Positions 1 through 5,064 of a stretch of DNA of 5,064 bases are shown piece by piece. Both the position numbers and the translations under genes were made by a program. The notes under the pieces were generated by a model. It worked only from the letters and a program-made list of their open reading frames with translations, searched no databases and had not been told where the DNA came from. Origin of the DNA: JBBRGG01 sp038240875 (GTDB lineage: Bacteria; Planctomycetota; Phycisphaerae; Phycisphaerales; UBA1924); NCBI GenBank assembly GCA_038240875.1, contig JBBRGG010000234.1, positions 1 to 5,064 of the forward strand. Direction: 5' to 3'. Position 1 is the first letter of the stretch. Each line of letters starts with the position of its first letter.

Positions 1-1079
1 TGGCTCTCGGCGTGCCAATCAAAGAGGCTCTTGCCCAAGTGCTTGAGGACCTTGGATTCAGGGATACTGCGGATCTCGTCTACGCCGGGCGGGACAGGTG
101 CTAGCGCCACCGCGACCGGCTGCGGCACCACGATTCCAGCTGTGGGTGCTTGGTTCGGCCACATACTGAACTGGCTTGTATCGGTGTATGCAACGACGCC
201 GATGGCGACCCCGCCGAGGATGAATAACGACACCGGAAATGTGAGCACAGCCATGGCGGCGCGAAGGGTCGTAACGCGATGGATGCGTGCGAGCATGAGT
301 ATCGCGGCAATCGCCCACCAGATAAAGCCGACGGGCCCGGTCACAATTGCCACACACGGAATCGCGGTCAGAAAGTTCGTCCCTGATGAGTAACAAATCG
401 CAGCGGCGGTGCCATTGAATCCCGCCGTCACTGGCCCCATGCAGCGCAGGGTAATGTGCGTACACATCGACCAAACGAGTAGTATGACAAATGCAAAGAT
501 GACGGTGGAAACAAGCGACGACGCCAGGCCAACGAGCACGCCCGTGGTCGTGCCACCCAAGACGCCGAGCATCATGGGGATTACCTGAATAAGTCCCAGG
601 ATCGTAAATCCAAGGAATAAATACGTCGAAAGCACGCCAACACCAAAGGCCAATGCGGTCGCGAGGTTGGCCCCGCCGCTGCCATCGGGTGAGCGAACGG
701 GAATGGTGCTGGCTAGGCGTGTGGGCGTGCCGATTGAGCGGATGATGGTGCCAAAGAGGCCACGAAAGAAGCCGACGCGACCCCGCTCGATCCAAGGCAT
801 GTGATCGGGCGTGACGACTTCGTCGGGGACGCCGTCGCGCGGCAGGATCAGCATCTCGTCTTGGTCGATGAGCCTTGCACACGACACGCAATTGAATCGC
901 GAGGGAATGAGTTGGCCCCGGTCGCTTGTGCCGTAGTACGACTGGCGGCAGTGCTGGCACGCAAAGCGTACCGCGTTGATCGTAAAGTCATAATCGCTGG
1001 GCTTGAAGGGCAAGCCACACTCTGGACACGCACGCGACTTGGTGTCCCACAGCGGATAATCACAGCCCTTGCAGCGCAT
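1..1079 (-). CDS. Zinc-ribbon / Yip1-like multi-pass membrane protein, C-terminus cut by window edge
   Basis: The frame is open from ATG at 1079 to the left edge (359 codons, no stop), so the gene is partial. A Shine-Dalgarno-like GAAAGG lies 7 nt before the ATG. Residues 1-67 hold four CxxC knuckles: C3/C6, C18/C21 (CPECG), C41/C44 and C64/C67, enough cysteines for two zinc ribbons. A soluble stretch follows with an HMPW motif (93-96). Hydrophobic segments lie at about 139-174 (one or two helices), 180-203, 236-264 and 273-299. The IP...GPVGFIWW stretch, then LARIHR and LRAA, resembles the Yip1 domain. After residue 300 comes a Pro/Val-rich tail. Bacterial Yip1-like proteins have no well-defined function; ribbon-plus-Yip1 proteins occur in planctomycetes as I recall them. 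The role is unknown; an envelope protein with a cytoplasmic metal-binding head is inferred. The other minus-strand frame at 58-960 is His/Arg-rich and is a shadow of this gene. Confidence 0.85.
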   Translation of the reverse strand, partial: MRCKGCDYPLWDTKSRACPECGLPFKPSDYDFTINAVRFACQHCRQSYYGTSDRGQLIPSRFNCVSCARLIDQDEMLILPRDGVPDEVVTPDHMPWIERGRVGFFRGLFGTIIRSIGTPTRLASTIPVRSPDGSGGANLATALAFGVGVLSTYLFLGFTILGLIQVIPMMLGVLGGTTTGVLVGLASSLVSTVIFAFVILLVWSMCTHITLRCMGPVTAGFNGTAAAICYSSGTNFLTAIPCVAIVTGPVGFIWWAIAAILMLARIHRVTTLRAAMAVLTFPVSLFILGGVAIGVVAYTDTSQFSMWPNQAPTAGIVVPQPVAVALAPVPPGVDEIRSIPESKVLKHLGKSLFDWHAES

Positions 1080-1221
1080 CGGCACCTTTCAAAAGGATCA
1101 ACCCGGCTCGTGCGCATCGACCAACCATCCACTCACCAAAGTCCGTCCGCTCGCTCCAACACGTTCGACACGCTCAGGCATAAGCACGAACACACCGCAG
1201 TTACACGCAATAAATAGCGTA
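1080..1221 (-). other. Intergenic gap, no clear promoter or terminator
   Basis: This 142-bp stretch lies between the stop of the four-helix membrane protein and the start of the zinc-ribbon gene, both on the minus strand. Apart from the ribosome binding site at its left end I see no convincing -10/-35 pair and no stem followed by a T run. Co-transcription of the two genes is possible but not shown. Confidence 0.4.
1084..1090 (-). promoter_or_regulatory. Ribosome binding site of the zinc-ribbon/Yip1-like gene
   Basis: Read on the minus strand, GAAAGGT sits 4 nt before the ATG at 1079, with the AGG core about 6 nt away. It supports that ATG as the start. The first CxxC pair begins two residues later, so a later start would destroy the ribbon. 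Confidence 0.6.
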
Positions 1222-1974
1222 TCAGCGAGCGCTCTCAGGCGTCGAACCCGGGTTGGCTGCGTTCGAAGCATCTGGCCAATACAAGATATCTTGACGAACT
1301 TTAACACGCTTAAACCATACAAGCGTGAAGATGGGCAACGCCATAGACCACAGTAATCCGAAAGCTACCGAACCGATCATCATCGGCACCATCATCCCCA
1401 TCGCGACCCCCGCGCCAGGCCCGCCTTGGGTCGCCATTTGCTGTGTGGTGGTATTTACCTGTTCCATACCAATCACGACGGCGTATATAGAACTTCCAAT
1501 GGCATAGAACGACTTGATCACGGCCCATCGCTTGGCCCACGTCACACCCGAAACTCGCTGTTGATAGATCTGGGCACCCGCATACGTCAACATGCAGGCG
1601 ATGAGTACCCCAAACAAGGACAATGCTACTGTCAGCACGAGATTGTCCTCGGCTTGCTTGATGCTCGTCTGCATTGTCGGGTTATTGCCTATGTCGACGC
1701 CCTTCAAAAACGTCGGGACAACAACCGCCCATGCCGCCGAGCCAAGCAAGCTCAGAATCCCCATGATGCCAAAGACCAGATACACAATCCCGATGATGTT
1801 TGACCAATTTGAACCAGGCCTGTTCGTCATGATCGGCCCAGCAACTGTCGGCGGATGCTGCGAGGTCGAATACGCTGGCGCACCGTCACCAAATTGCATG
1901 CTATTGGAATCCTGCTCGCCGGAAGAGTCTGGGCCTGTGTTCGCGCTATCGCCGAGATGTTGTGCGTCGTTCAT
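1222..1974 (-). CDS. Hypothetical four-helix integral membrane protein
   Basis: This is a 250-residue protein that I do not recognise as a named family. Residues 1-56 are polar and low-complexity, rich in Ser, Gly, Asp, Gln and Pro. Four hydrophobic segments follow at about 58-88, 112-136, 151-170 and 193-221, then a short polar tail. The loop after helix 2 (YQQR...WAKRW, 137-150) and the segment after helix 4 (KRVKVR, 222-227) are positively charged, so the positive-inside rule puts both termini in the cytoplasm. The third loop is Thr/Gln/Gly-rich (173-190). No catalytic or metal-binding motif is visible. The ATG at 1974 has only a weak ribosome binding site; the next in-frame ATG is M26, still before helix 1, so the start is uncertain by up to 25 residues. 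Coding is supported by consistent membrane topology and a full-length frame. The same-strand, membrane-bound neighbour downstream suggests a related envelope role, but that is inference only. Confidence 0.8.
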   Translation of the reverse strand: MNDAQHLGDSANTGPDSSGEQDSNSMQFGDGAPAYSTSQHPPTVAGPIMTNRPGSNWSNIIGIVYLVFGIMGILSLLGSAAWAVVVPTFLKGVDIGNNPTMQTSIKQAEDNLVLTVALSLFGVLIACMLTYAGAQIYQQRVSGVTWAKRWAVIKSFYAIGSSIYAVVIGMEQVNTTTQQMATQGGPGAGVAMGMMVPMMIGSVAFGLLWSMALPIFTLVWFKRVKVRQDILYWPDASNAANPGSTPESAR

Positions 1975-2155
1975 GGTTGGTCGTACTCACGAGAAGCAAG
2001 GCTTTGCATTGCCACTAGAGCATATCACAATTCTGGACAACCCGACAATGATCTGCGTTGCCTAACAGTTTGGCTTCTTCTGTCCCTTGCTTATTCTCGT
2101 CGTAATACGAGCCAGCACCAAAGCGTTTCGTACCGTATGCCCTTTGTAAAGCCGA
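1975..2155 (-). other. Intergenic gap between phosphoesterase stop and membrane-protein start
   Basis: This 181-bp gap separates two minus-strand genes and is less GC-rich than the genes. It holds the weak promoter candidate at 2019-2048 and a small inverted repeat, CTCGT at 2096-2100 with ACGAG at 2107-2111 (5-bp arms, 6-nt loop). No T run follows the repeat on the minus strand, so it is not a convincing intrinsic terminator for the phosphoesterase gene. No coding frame here looks real. Confidence 0.4.
2019..2048 (-). promoter_or_regulatory. Candidate sigma70-type promoter for the four-helix membrane protein
   Basis: Read on the minus strand, TTGTCG (2048-2043) and TATGCT (2024-2019) are separated by 18 bp, each matching four of six consensus bases. 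The pair lies about 45 bp before the ATG at 1974. The match is weak, and planctomycete promoters are poorly characterised, so this is only a candidate. Confidence 0.25.
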
Positions 2156-3232
2156 TCAGGTACGAGCCGTCCACCCAAAGGGTACGTACGCGTGCTCGAA
2201 TGAGCCATCACTAAAGAGGTCGATCACGCCATACCCCTCGCGCGTAGAGCCGTTGGCACCCTTCCACCACGAGCCCGAGACCGCTCCGTCACAGATGTAC
2301 GTCACGCCTTCCATCTCAACGCGATCAATCTGATGAATGTGCCCGGAGAGACAAAGCTTGACGTTGCCCGCGGCTGCGAACGTCTTATGCAGCGTGCCGC
2401 CGTCGAGGTGCATGAGCCCGCCACTCAACGTGCGCCTGGTCGCCTTGCCATCCCACGAACCTCGCAACGTGCACGCGGCGATGATTGGAATATGCGAAAC
2501 AACAAGCACATGCTGCCTCGCGCTCTTCGCTAACTCGCTCTTGAGCCAATCCTGCTGCGGATCGTCCAAGTGCGCTATATATCCCTTGCCATCGGGGCGA
2601 ACACTATCCAGCACGATCACGCGCCATCCGCTCGCACCCCCGCCCGCACCCCGGCCCACATCAACATCAAACGCGTGATACTCGCGTGGCAAGCCGAGGG
2701 TCTCAACCGCCCACTTCTTCCCCCACTGCGATTCATTGCCTTTGGTCTTGCTCTTAGACTTGTTCCATCCCCAGATGTCATGGTTGCCTAGGCAGTGCTC
2801 AACCCTGCACGGCGCATGGTCCTTGAAAGCCCTGGTGAACAAATCGAACTGCAATTTGGTGCGGTCAAAGTCAGCTGCGAACCCGTCCATGATGAGGTCG
2901 CCGCCAGTAACGATCAGGTCGGGCGACGCAGTCGCAACATGCTTCAAGCACGCCTGTACACCCTCGTTGGCCTCAAGCTCCGGCTGGATATGCGTGTCCG
3001 TCAAGTGCGCAAGCCGGGCAACGCGAGTCTTTCTCAATGCCAGAGTCGTCGCGATCGCTGGCGCTGCTGGCTCCGCACGCACGCGGCCACCCAACATCGC
3101 CCACGCGGCCAACCCCGCACCAAGCCCGAGCACACCGCGGCGCGATAGGCCCGCTGAATCTGCAACTCCTGAATCTCGCACATGTTCAACATCAGAATCA
3201 ATAGATTGTGACGTGTTTAAGCGGTTCGTCAT
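2156..3232 (-). CDS. Tat-exported calcineurin-like metallophosphoesterase
   Basis: This 358-residue protein is predicted to hydrolyse phosphoester bonds with a two-metal centre outside the cytoplasmic membrane. The usual motifs appear in order: D79-T-H81, GGD (110-112), GNHD (149-152), SHIP with H247 (246-249) and GHIH (297-300), so no expected metal ligand is missing. The N-terminus carries a twin-arginine signal: SRRGVLG at 30-36, a hydrophobic stretch to about 48, and a likely cleavage after A53. Tat export fits an enzyme folded with its metals inside the cell. A 28-residue polar stretch precedes the twin arginines, longer than usual. The late SGSWWKG (319-325) resembles tails of bacterial cyclic-nucleotide-phosphodiesterase-like relatives, but the substrate cannot be told. 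ATG 3232 is chosen because AAGGA lies 8 nt upstream; the frame extends to 3349, but those 39 extra residues look non-coding and would bury the signal. It is divergent from the exported methyltransferase-like gene. Confidence 0.9.
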   Translation of the reverse strand: MTNRLNTSQSIDSDVEHVRDSGVADSAGLSRRGVLGLGAGLAAWAMLGGRVRAEPAAPAIATTLALRKTRVARLAHLTDTHIQPELEANEGVQACLKHVATASPDLIVTGGDLIMDGFAADFDRTKLQFDLFTRAFKDHAPCRVEHCLGNHDIWGWNKSKSKTKGNESQWGKKWAVETLGLPREYHAFDVDVGRGAGGGASGWRVIVLDSVRPDGKGYIAHLDDPQQDWLKSELAKSARQHVLVVSHIPIIAACTLRGSWDGKATRRTLSGGLMHLDGGTLHKTFAAAGNVKLCLSGHIHQIDRVEMEGVTYICDGAVSGSWWKGANGSTREGYGVIDLFSDGSFEHAYVPFGWTART

Positions 3233-3240
3233 AAAGGCGG

Positions 3241-3245
3241 TCCTT
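3241..3245 (-). promoter_or_regulatory. Ribosome binding site deciding the phosphoesterase start
   Basis: Read on the minus strand, AAGGA is followed by an 8-nt spacer and then ATG at 3232. This favours the 358-residue form over the 397-residue form beginning at 3349, whose ATG lies inside a palindrome. Confidence 0.65.
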
Positions 3246-3276
3246 GCATTGGCGGGTTTCTGAACAAGCTTTCCAT

Positions 3277-3305
3277 ATCGTACTTCATCAGTGCGTCTCC
3301 AGCAA
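3277..3305 (-). promoter_or_regulatory. Weak promoter candidate for the phosphoesterase gene
   Basis: On the minus strand, TTGCTG (3305-3300) and TACGAT (3282-3277) are 17 bp apart, matching three and four of six consensus bases. Spacing and position (about 45 bp before the start) are sensible but the match is poor. The better -35-like TTGACT at 3319-3314 has no -10 partner at the right distance. Confidence 0.2.
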
Positions 3306-3336
3306 GATAACCAAGTCAACGTCCAAAGTGGCCCAG

Positions 3337-3350
3337 TATGTGCGCACATA
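3337..3350. promoter_or_regulatory. Perfect 14-bp palindrome, candidate operator between divergent genes
   Basis: TATGTGCGCACATA reads identically on both strands. It lies in the middle of the 236-bp region between the divergent phosphoesterase and methyltransferase-like genes, 104 bp from one start and 118 bp from the other. A symmetric site there could bind a dimeric regulator controlling both genes (inference). No regulator gene is present in the window. It has no unpaired loop, so it would not form a good RNA hairpin, which favours a DNA-binding role over a terminator. Confidence 0.4.
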
Positions 3351-3386
3351 TCGAAACTTCGCTAAGCCTCCATACACTGTTCGCAC

Positions 3387-3416
3387 TTGATTTGGACCAG
3401 CTTGATCTGGGCCAGC
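3387..3416 (+). repeat. 15-bp tandem repeat, two units, in the leader of the methyltransferase-like gene
   Basis: Units TTGATTTGGACCAGC (3387-3401) and TTGATCTGGGCCAGC (3402-3416) match at 13 of 15 positions, and TTGA begins again at 3417 before the pattern decays. The repeat ends about 50 bp before the TTG start. Parts of the two units are inverted matches to GTCCAAA (3321-3327) and TGGCCCAG (3329-3336) left of the palindrome, so long-range pairing is conceivable. Confidence 0.6.
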
Positions 3417-3458
3417 TTGAATTTCGGCGTTCAGCTTCGCCTCCCCACGGCTCACCAC

Positions 3459-3462
3459 GGAG
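3459..3462 (+). promoter_or_regulatory. Ribosome binding site supporting a TTG start
   Basis: GGAG is followed by a 6-nt spacer and TTG at 3469. An in-frame TGA at 3418-3420 excludes any start further upstream than that, and no ATG or GTG lies in frame between 3421 and 3469. Confidence 0.6.
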
Positions 3463-3468
3463 TCTCTC

Positions 3469-4893
3469 TTGCGCACCCACTCCACACACATTCCTTCGAC
3501 CTCATCATCTCGTACGAACGCAACCGCGATCGCACGCCTACTCGCGTCCGCCGCCTTAGCTAGCTGCTTGGCCCTTGCAAGCCCGCTCTGTGCCGCTCCC
3601 ATTCCTGAAGCCCCAACCCCAGGCGAAAAAGGCCCGATCCCCTCGGCTCCTTCGATGCCGCCGCCCAAGCCCGAAGCGCCTAAGCCCGAAGCAACTAAGC
3701 CCGACCCCGCCAATTCGCCTTCCGACTCAACAGCCGCCATTCCCACTAGTGTTCCCTCAACGGTGCCCGTACCCGCCGCACCAACAACTTTCGCGCCCGT
3801 GCCCGTCCCCTCACCACCCGCCGACATCGCTGTCCAAGGCACGGACTATTCCACCTTCCACCCCGCAGAACTCTTGCGCAAAGACGCCGCAGGCCTTCTC
3901 CAAAAACGCGAATGTATCGCCTCCCGCCTTTTCGTACTCTCCAGTGCCTGGGTACCCGTTGTTGACCCTCGCGTGATTTATGTCAACGACGACCGCTCCA
4001 AAATCATCTCGCGCACCGCCTTCGAAGCTCTCCCAGGCGACGAACAAAAAACCTTCGAGCCCTTTCCCATCGAGCCCGAGTTCTACTACAACACCCGCTT
4101 TGGCAGCCCCCTCGCCTACGCCCGCCCACTCGACCTCTGGTGCAACGCGCTCCTGAGCGACTCGCCAAAGGACCCAAAGACCGGCCTGCCCACCGTCGAG
4201 GTCGTCACGCTCTTCAACCGTAAACGCATCTTTGACTTTGGCTGCGGCGGCGTCGTTCACCTTCAGTTGCTCGCAAGCAACGGCGCGGATTGCGTCGGGG
4301 TTGATGTCGACCCCGTGCTCGGAGCACTCTTCTCCGAACCTGGCGACACTGGCTCGTTTGCACCAGTCCCCGTTCCCACCGCAAACATCGGCCGCGACGG
4401 ATCACTCAACCTCGTCATCGGCTCCTGGCCCGGCGACGAAAAAATCCGCACCATCGTCGGCACCGGCTTTGACCTCATCATAAGCAAAAATACCCTCAAA
4501 AACGGTTACATCAACCCCGAACGCGACGTCGACCCACGCTTGCTCGTCAAGCTAGGCGTGACCAACGAAGTCTTTGTTCAAAGCGTCGCCGCTTCGCTCA
4601 ACCCAGGCGGCTACTTCCTGATCTACAACCTCAGCCCCAAGCAAAACCCGGATGATAAACCCTACATACCCTGGGCTGATGGCCGCAGCCCCTTCTCGCG
4701 CGAAATGCTCGAAGCCGCCGGGCTCGAAGTCATCGCGTTCGACACCAACGACGACGCCGCGGCACGCGAAATGGCACGCGGCCTGAGCTGGGACCAAGGC
4801 ACCAACCCCATGAACGTCGATGAAGACCTCTTCGCCCTATACACGCTGGCGAAGAAGCCTGTGAAGCCAGAAACTACACCTGAAACCAAATGA
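3469..4893 (+). CDS. Predicted exported protein with class I SAM-methyltransferase-like domain
   Basis: This 474-residue protein starts at TTG with a good ribosome binding site. A charged N-terminus up to R23 leads into a hydrophobic run (24-40) and a likely cleavage near A42/A43, a Sec-type signal peptide. LASC at 30-33 resembles a lipobox but sits mid-run, so lipoprotein status is doubtful. Residues 44-118 are a Pro/Ala/Ser-rich linker with K-P-E-A repeats. The domain proper starts near 125. It shows methyltransferase motif I (FDFGCGG, 255-261), acidic residues after strand 2 (D279, D281), a strand-4-like FDLIISKNTL (334-343) and a strand-5-like PGGYFLIYNL (379-388), consistent with a Rossmann-type SAM-binding fold. 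The substrate is unknown; methyl transfer is inferred from motif I and strand order only. A SAM-dependent enzyme outside the cytoplasm would be unusual, so it may be degenerate, bind another ligand, or not be exported. It ends with a Lys/Pro/Thr tail. It is divergent from the Tat-exported phosphoesterase. Confidence 0.85.
   Translation: MRTHSTHIPSTSSSRTNATAIARLLASAALASCLALASPLCAAPIPEAPTPGEKGPIPSAPSMPPPKPEAPKPEATKPDPANSPSDSTAAIPTSVPSTVPVPAAPTTFAPVPVPSPPADIAVQGTDYSTFHPAELLRKDAAGLLQKRECIASRLFVLSSAWVPVVDPRVIYVNDDRSKIISRTAFEALPGDEQKTFEPFPIEPEFYYNTRFGSPLAYARPLDLWCNALLSDSPKDPKTGLPTVEVVTLFNRKRIFDFGCGGVVHLQLLASNGADCVGVDVDPVLGALFSEPGDTGSFAPVPVPTANIGRDGSLNLVIGSWPGDEKIRTIVGTGFDLIISKNTLKNGYINPERDVDPRLLVKLGVTNEVFVQSVAASLNPGGYFLIYNLSPKQNPDDKPYIPWADGRSPFSREMLEAAGLEVIAFDTNDDAAAREMARGLSWDQGTNPMNVDEDLFALYTLAKKPVKPETTPETK
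3667..3711 (+). repeat. 15-bp coding repeat, three units, in the proline-rich linker
   Basis: Units start at 3667 (AAGCCCGAAGCGCCT), 3682 (AAGCCCGAAGCAACT) and 3697 (AAGCCCGACCCCGCC, decayed). They encode KPEAP, KPEAT and KPDPA, residues 67-81. In-frame expansion of such a unit would only change linker length. Alternating Lys/Glu with Pro is typical of extended, unstructured spacers that hold a domain away from a membrane or wall. Confidence 0.75.
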
Positions 4894-5064
4894 AAAGGCA
4901 AGCCAGTGTCTAAGTGACCCTCAAAGAATGACTACCTCTTCTACTTCTTCATTCTGTGAGATGCTATAAGCCTAAAACCAATCCAGAAGCTAATTTAGCC
5001 GCAAACTAATTATGCTCCTTTATTTAGTTTATTATAATATACTATTCTGTATACTATAAGCTTC
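4894..5064. other. Gene-free, AT-rich right end
   Basis: No credible coding frame is seen after the TGA at 4891-4893. By hand count 4961-5064 has 30 G/C in 104 bases (about 29%), whereas a sample of the upstream gene (4681-4740) has 41 of 60 (about 68%). A 7-bp inverted repeat, AGAATGA (4925-4931) and TCATTCT (4949-4955), could form a weak hairpin with a 17-nt loop but has no T run after it, so it is not a clear terminator. An imperfect direct repeat is described separately. Confidence 0.6.
4951..5061. repeat. Imperfect direct repeat in the AT-rich end
   Basis: ATTCTGT followed by CTATAAGC occurs twice: 4951-4957 with 4964-4971 (6-bp spacer) and 5044-5050 with 5054-5061 (3-bp spacer). The copies begin 93 bp apart. 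Fifteen ordered matching bases is more than casual similarity, but the AT-rich setting raises chance matches. No gene or insertion-sequence end is recognisable between them. Confidence 0.35.

Noticed and set aside
58..960. 300-codon open frame on the minus strand
   Set aside because: Its translation is extremely rich in Arg and His with no domain. It overlaps in another frame the zinc-ribbon/Yip1-like gene, which has clear motifs and a ribosome binding site.
801..1217. 138-codon plus-strand frame opposite the zinc-ribbon gene
   Set aside because: No recognisable motif or ribosome binding site, and it is fully antisense to the cysteine-rich N-terminus of a convincing gene.
1245..1254. Perfect 10-bp palindrome AACCCGGGTT
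   Set aside because: It lies inside the coding end of the membrane-protein gene, is short, and can arise by chance in GC-rich DNA.
3233..3349. 39-residue N-terminal extension of the phosphoesterase
   Set aside because: No ribosome binding site, a non-protein-like composition, and it would place the Tat signal about 68 residues in. ATG at 3232 has AAGGA at good spacing.
3338..3559. 73-codon plus-strand frame beginning inside the palindrome
   Set aside because: No ribosome binding site, and it overlaps the TTG start and signal peptide of the real gene in another frame. The LDLDQLDLGQ pattern comes from the 15-bp DNA repeat.
3288..3842. 184-codon minus-strand frame of Gly/Ala/Val repeats
   Set aside because: It mirrors the Pro/Ala-rich linker of the methyltransferase-like gene and runs through the divergent control region. 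Its composition is explained by the opposite strand.
4925..4955. Hairpin after the methyltransferase-like gene as a terminator
   Set aside because: The 7-bp stem is AT-rich, the loop is 17 nt and no T run follows, so it does not meet the pattern of an intrinsic terminator.
5058..5063. AAGCTT (HindIII site) one base from the window end, suggesting a cloning junction
   Set aside because: A single 6-bp site is expected by chance in this length, another copy lies at 3267-3272, and no vector sequence is visible.

Overview
The window looks like chromosomal DNA from a planctomycete, most likely of the Phycisphaerae type (inference). The main clue is the leftmost protein. It opens with paired CxxC knuckles including a CPECGLPF motif followed by a PSDY segment, and continues into a Yip1-like membrane domain, an arrangement I associate with that group. 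Other clues are GC-rich coding sequence and exported proteins with Pro/Ala-rich linkers. No rRNA, tRNA, CRISPR array, transposase or phage gene was seen.

Layout: three genes lie on the minus strand and one on the plus strand. (1) 1-1079, minus: N-terminal 359 residues of a zinc-ribbon/Yip1-like membrane protein, cut by the left window edge. It is open to the edge with no stop, so a search requiring a stop codon would miss it. (2) 1222-1974, minus: an unrecognised four-helix membrane protein. (3) 2156-3232, minus: a twin-arginine-exported calcineurin-like metallophosphoesterase with all its metal-binding motifs. (4) 3469-4893, plus: a protein with a signal peptide, a proline-rich linker and a class I SAM-methyltransferase-like domain, starting at TTG. 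Positions 4894-5064 have no gene and become strongly AT-rich.

Genes 3 and 4 are divergent and share a 236-bp control region. It holds a perfect 14-bp palindrome (a candidate operator) and a 15-bp tandem repeat. Gaps of 181 and 142 bp separate the three minus-strand genes, so they are probably not a tight operon. All four products are predicted to be membrane-bound or exported, so the shared theme is the cell envelope. No joint pathway can be read from the sequence.

The most unusual item is the apparently exported methyltransferase-like protein, because SAM is normally cytoplasmic. I found no convincing evidence of a defence system, mobile element or other complete new system.
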